Assembly (NCBI GenBank): GCA_938074445.1
Contig: CALJEK010000031.1
Location: 47,204-111,203, forward strand
Direction of reading: 5' to 3'
Length of the DNA stretch: 64,000 nt
From: Candidatus Kryptoniota bacterium
Lineage (GTDB): Bacteria > Bacteroidota > Ignavibacteria > Kryptoniales > Kryptoniaceae
Shown: one piece after another, positions 1 to 8,747 of the stretch
How positions within the stretch are numbered: the first letter of the stretch is position 1
Layout: each line of letters begins with the position of its first letter
Position numbers and translations under genes: made by a program
The notes under the pieces: generated by a model
The model's input: the letters and a program-made list of their open reading frames with translations, nothing else
Databases searched by the model: none
What the model was told of the DNA's origin: nothing

Positions 1-705
1 GGTATATTATCTGCAGACCCATTCCTCTTTGAGAACGCAGTATATGTATTATGTCCGAAATTCAATGTCCCAATAAAAATGGTAAACGAATTCATCGAAC
101 TAATAAAGTTAACAGGAGCAAACATAATCCTGCTTGATCCAGAAATTCATGACAGAATAGCTGGCTATATCAGCCATCTGCCACAATTAATCGCCGTCTT
201 GCTTGTCAACACTGTCGGGAGTATGGGACCTGATTACCTTTCACTGTCAGGAGGTGGATTTAAGGACTTAACACGAATTGCATCAAGCCAATTTGAAATA
301 TGGCACGATATAATCTCGTTCAATAGAGAAAAAATAATTGAAGCGCTTGATAACTTTATAAACGGGCTTAGCAAATACAGAGAGATTATCAAATCCGACA
401 AAATAGGCGAATTAAAATCTGAGTTTGACAATGCTTTTAAACTTCGAAACGAAATTCCATCCAGCCGAAAGGGCTTTCTCAATGTCCTATACGATGTGTT
501 CATAATGGTTGAGGATAAACCGGGCGTTTTAAGCAAAATCTCAACAGCGTTATATAAAGGGGGATTAAACATAAAGGATATCGAACTTCTGCGCGTCAGA
601 GAGGGAATAGGTGGAACATTTCGCCTCTCGTTTGGAAGTGAAAGCGACGCAAGAAAAGCTATTGAGATAATAAACGAACTGGGATACAAAGTTTTCACGA
701 GATGA
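1..705 (+). CDS. tyrA: Prephenate dehydrogenase, C-terminal part (5' end outside window)
   Basis: The reading frame is open from base 1, so the start lies outside the window; an internal ATG at 79 is not the true start. The product would oxidise and decarboxylate prephenate to 4-hydroxyphenylpyruvate in tyrosine synthesis. The visible part holds the helical dimerisation domain typical of TyrA (a LFENA segment, then a DRIAGYISHLPQ segment matching the family's D-x-x-x-A-x-x-S-H-x-P-Q motif), followed by a C-terminal ACT domain over about the last 70 residues (VEDKPGVLSKIS). ACT domains in this family usually bind tyrosine for feedback control. The stop codon overlaps the next start by 4 bp (ATGA), so the two genes are probably translationally coupled. 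The NAD-binding Rossmann domain is missing only because of the window edge. Confidence 0.9.
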   Translation, partial: GILSADPFLFENAVYVLCPKFNVPIKMVNEFIELIKLTGANIILLDPEIHDRIAGYISHLPQLIAVLLVNTVGSMGPDYLSLSGGGFKDLTRIASSQFEIWHDIISFNREKIIEALDNFINGLSKYREIIKSDKIGELKSEFDNAFKLRNEIPSSRKGFLNVLYDVFIMVEDKPGVLSKISTALYKGGLNIKDIELLRVREGIGGTFRLSFGSESDARKAIEIINELGYKVFTR

Positions 706-1295
706 TAGAAAAGATTTTAAACATATTCAAAAGAAAAACCGAACAAGAAGAAAATCCCGAGATAAAAATAACACCAAGAACCCTCGTCGTCCTGTGTGGC
801 GTTGCGGGAAGTGGAAAATCAACATTTGCTAAGAAATTTTTTAAAAGAACTCAAATAGTATCATCCGACAATTGCAGAGCTGTTATCTCCGATAACCCAG
901 CAAACCAAGCGGTATCCAAACATGCATTTGACCTCTTTTATTTCATAATCGAGAAAAGATTACTCGTCGGAAGATTGACAGTTGCAGATGCAACATCACT
1001 TTCAAAAGAAACAAGGCGACAACTAATTGAGATAGCAAGGAAATACGGGTTTAAAGTTGTAATAATCATTTTTGACATCCCACTTGAGATTTGCATAGAA
1101 AGGGATCAAAAAAGACCAAGAAAAGTAGGTGAACAAGTCATACGAAATCAATACATAAATTTTCTCGAAGCGAAAAAATCGATCCCAACCGAAGGATTTG
1201 ATGAAATTTTTATTTTAAATGAAAAAACACTCGACACAGCAACCGTCAGAATTATCCCCCCTTATACAACCTCGAATAACTCAGCAAGCCTTTGA
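702..1295 (+). CDS. P-loop kinase of the polynucleotide-kinase/AAA_33 type
   Basis: A 197-residue protein with a Walker A motif GVAGSGKS at residues 33-40, a SSDNCR segment near 54-59 and a VADAT segment near 95-99, the layout of the kinase domain of bacterial Pnkp and related AAA_33 NTPases. A basic lid region (RDQKRPRK) lies in the second half. These enzymes use ATP to phosphorylate RNA/DNA 5' ends or small molecules; the substrate cannot be read here. There is no phosphatase or ligase domain as in full Pnkp. It is coupled to tyrA by a 4-bp overlap, but a metabolic link is not obvious. Its 3' end overlaps the convergent membrane-protein gene by 34 bp. Confidence 0.7.
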   Translation: MIEKILNIFKRKTEQEENPEIKITPRTLVVLCGVAGSGKSTFAKKFFKRTQIVSSDNCRAVISDNPANQAVSKHAFDLFYFIIEKRLLVGRLTVADATSLSKETRRQLIEIARKYGFKVVIIIFDIPLEICIERDQKRPRKVGEQVIRNQYINFLEAKKSIPTEGFDEIFILNEKTLDTATVRIIPPYTTSNNSASL

Positions 1296-2104
1296 TTTTT
1301 CCTCAATATAGCGATTAAAAAATTCTGCATTGAATAAACTTCTACAGCAAAAGCCGGAAATCCAAGATATCCTAAAAGTGGCATTTCAAAAATCTTAGGA
1401 CCAGCGAACGGAATCGGAACAGTATAAATCCATTTACCAATAGCCCAATAATTCCAAAATTCCCAAAGCACACCACATATCAAACCAGCAAGAAAAAGAG
1501 AAAGCAATGTAGTCACCTTACCTTTCTCAAATTCTCTGAATAAGCTTTCTCCACCAAGTTTGTAATTTAACGGCTCGAGAAGAAAGACAAAACCAACCCA
1601 AACGAAAGCAAAAAGATAAGAAGCCACTTCAGATGGCAAAACCAAAGGAACAACTAAAAAAAGCAAACCTAAAATAAAATAAACTGTCAATTTTCTATCC
1701 GTCGTTCTCGAAGGTTTCTTATTCACATTCTTAAAAAATGGGGTGATAAGCTGACTTGTCTCAAGTATAGCAGGGAAAATTGTAGCAAATGACCAAACAT
1801 AACCAACTGTCCTTGCAAACGCATTCTCTGGCAAACCAACATAGTACCAATTTTTAAGATGAAAATTATATGCTTCAAAAATCAACCAACATATAATCGA
1901 CCACGGCAACATAATTAAAAACTCGGTAGTGCGAGTTTTAATTAAAGAACTTTTGTAAAGCTTGAAATTTAACGCATCGACGAATAAAATATATCCAGTC
2001 CAAACAATTGGAGTGAAATAAATCCCGACAACTTCAACCTTGAGGAAAAGTAAAACTTCAGCGGTCAAGATTATGAATATCCCCAAATACCCATAAAACG
2101 GCAT
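1262..2104 (-). CDS. Polytopic membrane protein with internal two-fold repeat, function unknown
   Basis: The 280-residue product is almost entirely hydrophobic, with about eight predicted membrane segments. The two halves resemble each other: residues around 35-95 hold G-Y-I-L-F...LN-K-L...ICWLIFEAYNF...NWYYVGLP, and residues around 168-235 hold G-F-V-F-L...LNYKL...ICGVLWEFWNY...KWIYTVP. This indicates an ancient duplication with a conserved W-x-x-E/F-x-x-N core in each half. I do not recognise a named family; the layout is reminiscent of lycopene-cyclase-like membrane proteins but no catalytic assignment is justified. An in-frame stop lies just upstream of the ATG, fixing the start. It is last in the run after the TPM genes. 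Confidence 0.6.
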   Translation of the reverse strand: MPFYGYLGIFIILTAEVLLFLKVEVVGIYFTPIVWTGYILFVDALNFKLYKSSLIKTRTTEFLIMLPWSIICWLIFEAYNFHLKNWYYVGLPENAFARTVGYVWSFATIFPAILETSQLITPFFKNVNKKPSRTTDRKLTVYFILGLLFLVVPLVLPSEVASYLFAFVWVGFVFLLEPLNYKLGGESLFREFEKGKVTTLLSLFLAGLICGVLWEFWNYWAIGKWIYTVPIPFAGPKIFEMPLLGYLGFPAFAVEVYSMQNFLIAILRKNQRLAELFEVV

Positions 2105-2133
2105 AGGATTCTAAGGCTTTATTTTTCAGATTA

Positions 2134-2586
2134 TCATCTTACCTCAACATCGTTTGAGAGTTCATTTTTATCGTCGGGCTTTATCGGAAAATGTTGCGAA
2201 AGGATTTCGCCGATTTCGTCAAGCCCTTCCATAATTCCATCAAGATATTTACCTTGCTTAAATTGTTCAGCTATTTTATTCGCAATCTTCTGCCATGTTT
2301 CATTCTCAACTTTTTCATTTATCCCCTTGTCCGCAACTATTTGAAGTTTCCTCTCGGAAAGAAGTATATAAACGAGCACACCTGTTTGATCCCGTGTTTT
2401 ATCCATTTCAAGTCTATAAAATTCCTTCACAGCCATATCAAAAACAGACATTTTTCTCTCAAGCAAGCTCCTCTTTTCGTGAATTGAAACTCTAATTTCA
2501 CCACTTGTTCTTTTTTCTATCTGCGCAATCTTTTCAGAAATTTTTCTTAAATCTTCTTTCGTGAAAATATCTTTTACTTTGAGCAC
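2134..2586 (-). CDS. TPM-domain protein (TLP18.3/Psb32/MOLO-1 family), soluble
   Basis: A 150-residue protein with one TPM domain: KRTSGEIRVSIHEKRSL near the N-terminus, QTGVLVYILLSERKLQIVADKGI in the middle, then a helical tail. It has no signal peptide or membrane segment, unlike its neighbour. The start is a GTG; no strong ribosome-binding site is visible. It lies 22 bp downstream of the second TPM gene on the same strand, so they are probably co-transcribed. In many bacteria paired TPM genes follow lemA; no lemA is present here. The biochemical role of the family in bacteria is not settled. Confidence 0.75.
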   Translation of the reverse strand: MLKVKDIFTKEDLRKISEKIAQIEKRTSGEIRVSIHEKRSLLERKMSVFDMAVKEFYRLEMDKTRDQTGVLVYILLSERKLQIVADKGINEKVENETWQKIANKIAEQFKQGKYLDGIMEGLDEIGEILSQHFPIKPDDKNELSNDVEVR

Positions 2587-2608
2587 GCTATTTTAGAAAC
2601 TTTGTTTT

Positions 2609-3403
2609 TTACCAGCTGCTGCTCGCCCCTCCACCTCCGAAGCTTCCACCTCCGCCAGACCAGCCACCACCGCTAAATCCACCACCTGATGACCACCCAC
2701 CCCAGTATCCGCCACCTCTTCTTCTCTCACTCATTGAGCTCAACAACCAAAGCCATAACAAAGATGAATCATGCCCTTTTGAATGAACTGAATAATGCCT
2801 CACGTTCGCTATCATAGAACCAAAAAATGCCAACAAAACGAGACCAACTATAATAAGCGCAAGAATTGTTCCAACTTTTGTTTCTGCTTTTTTGCGTGGA
2901 TCGGCTTTAAACTCACCTTTTGTCGCTGAAATTATAGCGTCAATCCCAGCGTCTATCCCACCGTAATAATCCCCTTGCCTAAATTTCGGACGCACTATGT
3001 TCCTCAAAATCTGATCACACAAAGCATCTGGCAAAGCACCCTCAAGCCCATAGCCAACCTCAAGGCGCATTTTTCTATCTTGGATTGCTATCAAAAAAAG
3101 AACACCGTTATCCTTTCCAACTTGACCAAGTCTATTTTTCTCGACAACTTTGATCGAAAAATCTTCAAGGTCTTCGCCCTCAAGAGATGGAATGATCAAA
3201 ATAGCAATCTGATTTGTTGTCTCGTTTTCAAACTTAGCAAGTTTATGCTCAAGCGCACTTATTTGCCCAGCAGTTAAAACTCCTGCTAAATCTGTCACAC
3301 GCTGCGTTAATTTAGGTATCTCGAGCTTAGCGAAGGCAAACGTAAAGCAAAACAGAAACAGTAAAGCCAAATAAAACCTTTTCACCAAAATGAATTCCTT
3401 CAC
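2609..3403 (-). CDS. TPM-domain protein with glycine-rich tail (YgcG-like)
   Basis: A 264-residue exported protein. Residues 1-25 form a signal peptide (VKRFYLALLFLFCFTFAFA). Residues about 30-165 form a TPM domain with the usual motifs (VTDLAGVL, TTNQIAILIIPSLEG, DNGVLFLIAIQDRKMRLEVGYGLEG). A membrane segment follows near 177-197, and the C-terminus is a Gly/Ser/Trp-rich tail ending in GGGASSSW. This is the YgcG/DUF477 layout: a periplasmic or surface domain anchored by one helix, with a low-complexity tail. It sits downstream of maeB, separated from it by a hairpin. Confidence 0.8.
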   Translation of the reverse strand: MKEFILVKRFYLALLFLFCFTFAFAKLEIPKLTQRVTDLAGVLTAGQISALEHKLAKFENETTNQIAILIIPSLEGEDLEDFSIKVVEKNRLGQVGKDNGVLFLIAIQDRKMRLEVGYGLEGALPDALCDQILRNIVRPKFRQGDYYGGIDAGIDAIISATKGEFKADPRKKAETKVGTILALIIVGLVLLAFFGSMIANVRHYSVHSKGHDSSLLWLWLLSSMSERRRGGGYWGGWSSGGGFSGGGWSGGGGSFGGGGASSSW

Positions 3404-3421
3404 TTTATTTTCAATCTAACT

Positions 3422-3443
3422 GGGGGACTTTAATAAGTCCCCC
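3422..3443 (-). terminator. Hairpin between maeB and the TPM genes
   Basis: A perfect 9-bp stem (GGGGGACTT/AAGTCCCCC) with a TAAT loop lies 10 bp past the maeB stop. On the minus strand it is followed by AGTTAGATT, a poor U-tract, so it may be a leaky terminator or an mRNA-stabilising 3' hairpin rather than a full stop signal. Confidence 0.55.
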
Positions 3444-3452
3444 TAGTTTCTA

Positions 3453-5741
3453 TTACCTGCCGTTAACTCTTTCTTTTTCAATTGCCTCAGCAACTGCTAT
3501 AGCTGCCATATTTACGATCTCACTCACTTCAGCTCCCGTTTGAAGAACATGAACAGGCTTCTTCATTCCCATAAGAATTGGTCCAATCACATCGGCACCG
3601 CCAATTCTATAAACAAGCTTATAAGCAATGTTTGCAGAGTTAAGGTCTGGGAATATCAAAACATTTGCTGGACCTTTACCTCTTAAAGCTGAAAACGGAT
3701 ACATCTCTTCTATTATCTCTGGGACAACTGCGGTGTCAGCCTGCATCTCACCATCAACTATAAGGTCTGGAGCTTTCTGCTTTACAATTTCAACCGCTTT
3801 CTTAACCTTCAAAGAGTATGAATTTTCCGTGCTTCCAAAATTGCTGAACGAAAGCAAAGCAACGACTGGTTCAATGTTAAATCTTTTTGCCGTTTCAGCA
3901 GATGCAATCGCTATCTCAGCAAGTTCCTCGGGAGTTGGATCAATGTTAACAGTTGTATCTGCAAAGAAAAATGTACCCTTCTTCGTTATCATAATATAAA
4001 GTCCTGAAACCCGCGTAAATCTTTCATCCATTCTTATAATTTGAAGAGCTGGGCGAATTGTATCAGGATAGTGAGATGTCAAACCAGAAATCAATCCATC
4101 GGCATCTCCCATTCTTACCATCATCGCGCCAAAATAATTTGGCAGAGCCATAATTTTACGAGCCTCTTTCAAAGTCACACCCTTACGTTGACGCAAGCGA
4201 TAATACTCATAAACATATTCATCGAATTTCGGATATTTCAACGGCTCAACAATTTTAACATCTTTCAAACTAAGTTTATTTTCCTCAATCTTTTGCTTTA
4301 TCAAGCTCTCTGAACCAATTAAAATTGGCTTCGCTATCCCTTCGTCAATCAAAATTTGACTTGCCTTCAAAATTTTTACTTCCTCGCCCTCTGGGAAAAC
4401 AATTCGTTTTGGATTCTTCTTAGCAATTGCAAAGATTGGTCGCATAATCTCACGCGATATACCCAGGCGAACCTCAAGTTGATGTTTATACTCTTCCCAA
4501 TCCGTAATTTGAACTCTTGCAACTCCACTTTCAATTGCAGCCTTTGCAACCGCTGGAGCAACCCATGTCAAAACACGCGGATCGAACGGCTTTGGAATTA
4601 TGTAACTTCTCCCAAACTCAAGTTTTTCCCCGCCGTAAGCGCGAATGACCGAGTCGGGGACATCCTGCTTTGCAAGTTGAGCAAGTGCCCTAGCTGCTGC
4701 AAGCTTCATCTCTTCATTTATCGCCTTCGCCCTAACATCAAGCGCGCCCCTGAAAATAAACGGAAAACCAAGAACATTGTTAACTTGATTCGGATAGTCC
4801 GACCGCCCAGTTGCCATTATTACATCATCGCGCGCTTCAATTGCGTCTTCATAACTTATCTCAGGGTCGGGATTTGCCATCGCGAAAACAATTGGATTAT
4901 CCGCCATTGTTTTCAACATTTCCTTAGTAACAACATTACCAATTGATAAGCCAACAAATACATCAGCTCCAACAAGCGCGTCTTTCAAAGTTGCACCATC
5001 ACCAAATCTTGTGGTCGCAAACTCTTCCTTGTATGGGTTCATACCTTCTTTTCTTCCCTTGTAAATGACACCTTTAGTATCGCACATAATTATGTTCTCT
5101 CTCTTAACGCCGAGAAGAACATAAAATCTTGCACATGCTATAGCAGATGCGCCCGCACCGTTGAAAACAACCACAACTTCATCAATTTTCTTTCCAGCAA
5201 GTTCAAGCGCGTTCAAAAGTGCAGCCCCACTTATGATTGCTGTCCCATGTTGATCATCGTGAAAAACCGGAATGCTCATTCTCCTCTTCAACTCCTCCTC
5301 AATATAAAAACATTCAGGTGCTTTAATATCTTCAAGATTAATTCCACCGAAAGTTGGTTCAAGAGCTGCAACTATCTCAATTATCTTGTCCGGGTCCTTT
5401 TCATTGATCTCAATATCAATCGCGTCAATATCGGCGAATTTTTTGAACAAAACCGCTTTCCCCTCCATAACAGGTTTTCCCGCAAGCGCTCCAATATCTC
5501 CAAGTCCTAAAACCGCTGTGCCATTGGAAATTACCGCAACAAAATTTCCTTTCATAGTATACTCATACGCTAAATCCGGATTCTTATATATCTCTTTGCA
5601 CGGCTCAGCTACTCCAGGAGTATAAGCAAGCGAGAGGTCCCTTTGTGTTAAACACGGCTTTGAAGGTATAATTTCAAGCTTACCTTTTCGTCCACTGCTG
5701 TGGTACTCGAGGGCTTCCTCGCGACGAATTTTGACTCCCAT
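3453..5741 (-). CDS. maeB: NADP-type malic enzyme with C-terminal phosphotransacetylase-like domain
   Basis: The 762-residue length and two-domain layout match MaeB. The malic-enzyme half (residues 1 to about 425) carries YTPGVAEPC near 41-49, the acid/base lysine region, [10 protein letters not shown] and a nucleotide-binding [10 protein letters not shown] motif. The second half (from about 430, [11 protein letters not shown] onward) is a phosphate acetyl/butyryltransferase domain that in this family is usually regulatory rather than catalytic. It converts malate to pyruvate plus CO2 with reduction of NAD(P). A strong ribosome-binding site (AAAGGAGG) precedes the ATG. A promoter can be read at 5811-5839. 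Confidence 0.95.
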   Translation of the reverse strand: MGVKIRREEALEYHSSGRKGKLEIIPSKPCLTQRDLSLAYTPGVAEPCKEIYKNPDLAYEYTMKGNFVAVISNGTAVLGLGDIGALAGKPVMEGKAVLFKKFADIDAIDIEINEKDPDKIIEIVAALEPTFGGINLEDIKAPECFYIEEELKRRMSIPVFHDDQHGTAIISGAALLNALELAGKKIDEVVVVFNGAGASAIACARFYVLLGVKRENIIMCDTKGVIYKGRKEGMNPYKEEFATTRFGDGATLKDALVGADVFVGLSIGNVVTKEMLKTMADNPIVFAMANPDPEISYEDAIEARDDVIMATGRSDYPNQVNNVLGFPFIFRGALDVRAKAINEEMKLAAARALAQLAKQDVPDSVIRAYGGEKLEFGRSYIIPKPFDPRVLTWVAPAVAKAAIESGVARVQITDWEEYKHQLEVRLGISREIMRPIFAIAKKNPKRIVFPEGEEVKILKASQILIDEGIAKPILIGSESLIKQKIEENKLSLKDVKIVEPLKYPKFDEYVYEYYRLRQRKGVTLKEARKIMALPNYFGAMMVRMGDADGLISGLTSHYPDTIRPALQIIRMDERFTRVSGLYIMITKKGTFFFADTTVNIDPTPEELAEIAIASAETAKRFNIEPVVALLSFSNFGSTENSYSLKVKKAVEIVKQKAPDLIVDGEMQADTAVVPEIIEEMYPFSALRGKGPANVLIFPDLNSANIAYKLVYRIGGADVIGPILMGMKKPVHVLQTGAEVSEIVNMAAIAVAEAIEKERVNGR

Positions 5742-5810
5742 AGTGGGTCCTCCTTTAAGGATTTGTTTTAAAGTTTTTAACTAAATAAAGGCAAGCAAGG
5801 TGCTTGTAAA

Positions 5811-5839
5811 AGCATATGTGGTTTTCCATAAAAACTCAA
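5811..5839 (-). promoter_or_regulatory. Housekeeping (sigma-70-like) promoter of maeB
   Basis: On the minus strand TTGAGT, 17 bp, TATGCT. Transcription would start near 5804, so the mRNA would begin with a small hairpin (stem CAAGCA/TGCTTG at 5792-5806), about 60 bases before the maeB start codon. Confidence 0.55.
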
Positions 5840-5907
5840 AGATTTATTTTTCGAGGTTAATTTACCAAAATTAAAGAAAACAGACAAGACCCCGCCGAAT
5901 CAAGACT

Positions 5908-8610
5908 TTGAAAACTCGGAAAATGTTCTTTAAATTTAGATACGTCCAGAAACTTTTAAAAGTGAAAATGAGAGCCAAACTACTTATCGCCTCCTTAACA
6001 TCGCTCATTATTTTAGCACTTGAAACGGCAAAAATTCCATTCCTTGAAAATTTAGATTCATCCTTCAAACAGCTGAAGTTCACACTTCGCGGACAACAAC
6101 AGGTTGACACGTCAATTATCTTTCTTTATATCGATGATATCGCAATTCACACCCTTGGTGGTTACCCTTTGAAGCGAAGCTATTATGCGCTCCTTATCGA
6201 TTTGCTTACCCAATTAAATGTAAAAGCAATCGCATTTGACATACTTCTATTGGATAAAAACCCAGATTATCCAGAGAGAGACAATCTTCTCATTTCAACA
6301 ATAGAAAAATCAAAAAGAGTTTATCTTGGCGGAAGCTTTACAAATTTCGAAAAGTCAACTCACGATACGCTCCAACCTTCGAAAATTCTGCAGAAATTTT
6401 TAATATCCTCAAATGATAAAAAATTAAATTTCCTTAAAGGCTCAAACTTCCTTGCACCATTCGATGAATTACTTCAAAGTTGCGCAGGGCTGGGTCACCT
6501 AAACTACATCCAACGCGATTTCCCCGAAGAAATCCCATTGCTTGTTCAATTCGGGAAAAACCAATATCTGCCATCACTTTCGCTCGAACTCGCAAGAATT
6601 TATTACGAAACCCCGAAAGATTCAGTGAAGATTTTTAAAGATGAAATTCAACTTGGAAACTTTAAAATCCCCACCAAAAACGGGAAAATACAGATAAATT
6701 ACAGCGGTGGAGTAGATGTTTTGAAAATGTATTCCGCTTTAGACTTTATAAAATCTTATGACGCGCTTAGATCTGGCTTTGAGCCGGAAATTAACCTTGG
6801 AGAGTTTAAAAATAAGATTGTGTTCATCGGAATTTTCAGCGATGTCCTTGGACAAACGCTCAAAAGCCCATTCCAAGATAAATTCCCCGCCACAGGGATT
6901 CACATAATGACATTAAACACCATCATCCAAAGAAAATTTATATTTGAAACCACGCCAGTTTTTAACTTTGCCCTATCTTTAATTTTTTCAATCTTAATTC
7001 TACAACTCATCTCGATGCGAAACTTTAAAAACATTTTTAGATTCGGGTTCTTCCCTATAACTGCGCTTTCACTATTCTTAGTGCTTGTCCTTTTCTCCTT
7101 CGCACTTGGAATTTCAATCCCAATTTACCCAATTCTTACCGCAATCGCATCAGCATTTCTGGGGATGCTCTATGTTTTTGAAATTGAAAGGAAGAAAATG
7201 ATTGAAATCGAGAACGAGAAAAAGAAAATTGAAGAAATGATAAAAGAAAAGGAATTGGAAATAATCGAACTACAAAGGGAGATTGAAAATTTAAAGGTTG
7301 CTGAAGATAAAGCAACTGCGCTCTCAAACCTTGAGAAAACTTACAATGAGATAAAAGAATTAACTTCTAAATTTGAAGACCTATCTGAATTCACCGAACC
7401 TGAAAAAACGGAAAAGGCTGAGTTCGAAGGTATAGTTTATTCAAAGGGCGGAAAAATGGAAAAAATAATTTCAGATGTAAAGAAAGTTGCATCATCAGAT
7501 GTGCCAATCCTGATAACGGGAGAAAACGGGGTTGGCAAAGAGCTAATCGCAATGGCTATACATAAATTAAGCAAAAGAAAAGATAAAAAATTCATCGCAA
7601 TAAATTGTTCAGCAATACCAGAAACACTGCTTGAAAGTGAACTTTTCGGATATGAAAAAGGAGCCTTCACCGGAGCAACACAACAAAAAAGAGGGTTACT
7701 TGAAACCGCCGATGGTGGGACGATCTTCCTCGATGAAATTGCAGAAACAAGCGAATCTTTTCAGGCGAAAATTTTAAGATTCCTTCAATCTGGAGAATTT
7801 AATAGAGTCGGTGGAACTGAAACCTTAAAAGTTGACATTAGAATTATCGCTGCAACAAATCGCGATATCGAGAAAGCTATAAGAGAAGGTAAATTTAGAG
7901 AAGACCTTTATTATAGGTTAAATGTCGTCAGAATCCATATTCCACCTTTGCGCGATAGAAAGGAGGATATTCCTTTTCTCGTTGGATATTTTTTGAAAAA
8001 ATTTAAAGCTGGTGATATGAAAGTTTCACACGGCGTTATGAACGCATTTTTAAATTACGAATGGCCCGGAAACGTTCGCCAACTTGAAAACGCCATAAAA
8101 AGGGCAATTATATTCGCAAAATCAGAAGATAGAAATCTAATCCAAATTAAAGATTTGCCCGAGGAAATCGCAAGAGTAGCAAGAGGAAAAGAAAATATTG
8201 AGGAAAAAATTCTAAACTTACTTAAGGCGAAAAAATTCTCGCACAGTGCAATTTCTGAAACCGCCAGTGAACTTGGTTTGAACAGAGGGACTGTAAGTGA
8301 GTATCTCCGGGGAATATGCTTTAAAAATTTATACGAGTGTGAATTTGATATCGACAAAGCATCTGTGAAAATAGCTGGAAATGACGTCGAAGCTGTTGAA
8401 AAGATAAAGAAAAAAACCCTCGAATACATCCAAAACTTCATAGAAACCATCAACCAATGCAAATCTGAAGACGAAATCAAACCACTGATTAAACTAAAAT
8501 ACAAAAACCTTCCAATGAGATATCATTTTTACCTTGAGGAATTCGCTTTAAAATTTCGCCGAGGCGATCTCCCCTTGGAAAAATTAAATCTAAATGATTG
8601 GAACCCCTAA
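5908..8610 (+). CDS. CHASE2-domain membrane sensor fused to a sigma-54 activator (AAA+)
   Basis: This 900-residue protein joins sensing and transcription activation. An N-terminal membrane helix lies near residues 22-40, then an extracytoplasmic CHASE2 domain (about 45-335), three membrane helices (about 350-425) and a charged coiled coil (about 425-490). A sigma-54 interaction AAA+ domain follows with Walker A GENGVGKE at 538-545 and GAFTGA at 585-590, the loop that contacts sigma-54, plus GGTIFLDEIAE. A helix-turn-helix lies near 777-803 with an unusual extra C-terminal stretch of about 95 residues. There is no receiver domain, so it should respond directly to an envelope signal. CHASE2 is usually fused to cyclases or kinases. 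Start codons at 5923 or 5968 are also possible. It is divergent from maeB. Confidence 0.9.
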   Translation: MKTRKMFFKFRYVQKLLKVKMRAKLLIASLTSLIILALETAKIPFLENLDSSFKQLKFTLRGQQQVDTSIIFLYIDDIAIHTLGGYPLKRSYYALLIDLLTQLNVKAIAFDILLLDKNPDYPERDNLLISTIEKSKRVYLGGSFTNFEKSTHDTLQPSKILQKFLISSNDKKLNFLKGSNFLAPFDELLQSCAGLGHLNYIQRDFPEEIPLLVQFGKNQYLPSLSLELARIYYETPKDSVKIFKDEIQLGNFKIPTKNGKIQINYSGGVDVLKMYSALDFIKSYDALRSGFEPEINLGEFKNKIVFIGIFSDVLGQTLKSPFQDKFPATGIHIMTLNTIIQRKFIFETTPVFNFALSLIFSILILQLISMRNFKNIFRFGFFPITALSLFLVLVLFSFALGISIPIYPILTAIASAFLGMLYVFEIERKKMIEIENEKKKIEEMIKEKELEIIELQREIENLKVAEDKATALSNLEKTYNEIKELTSKFEDLSEFTEPEKTEKAEFEGIVYSKGGKMEKIISDVKKVASSDVPILITGENGVGKELIAMAIHKLSKRKDKKFIAINCSAIPETLLESELFGYEKGAFTGATQQKRGLLETADGGTIFLDEIAETSESFQAKILRFLQSGEFNRVGGTETLKVDIRIIAATNRDIEKAIREGKFREDLYYRLNVVRIHIPPLRDRKEDIPFLVGYFLKKFKAGDMKVSHGVMNAFLNYEWPGNVRQLENAIKRAIIFAKSEDRNLIQIKDLPEEIARVARGKENIEEKILNLLKAKKFSHSAISETASELGLNRGTVSEYLRGICFKNLYECEFDIDKASVKIAGNDVEAVEKIKKKTLEYIQNFIETINQCKSEDEIKPLIKLKYKNLPMRYHFYLEEFALKFRRGDLPLEKLNLNDWNP

Positions 8611-8681
8611 ACCCAGCAATTTTCAAGTAAAACCCAGCATTTTAACAGGAAATTCTACATTGAAAAACAATCAATTTTTTC

Positions 8682-8697
8682 TGGCATTACAGTTGTT
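8682..8697 (+). promoter_or_regulatory. Weak sigma-54-like promoter upstream of the broken lipoprotein gene
   Basis: TGGCAT-N5-TTGTT resembles the consensus TGGCAC-N5-TTGCA with changes at the last base of -24 and in the -12 GC. It lies about 50 bp before the lipoprotein start and just downstream of the sigma-54 activator gene. A TATATA just downstream could instead be part of a sigma-70 promoter. Confidence 0.25.
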
Positions 8698-8747
8698 TTA
8701 TATATAAGTGTGAACGCAAAAACAAAACAAAATTTAAGGTTGTCGCC

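Noticed and set aside
300..325. TGGCACG resembling a -24 box
   Set aside because: No TTGC at the -12 position and it lies within tyrA.
234..698. 154-codon minus-strand open frame
   Set aside because: It is antisense to tyrA and its ACT domain; composition is that of a shadow frame.
4356..4946. 196-codon open frame on the plus strand
   Set aside because: It is fully antisense to the strongly supported maeB and shows no family features.
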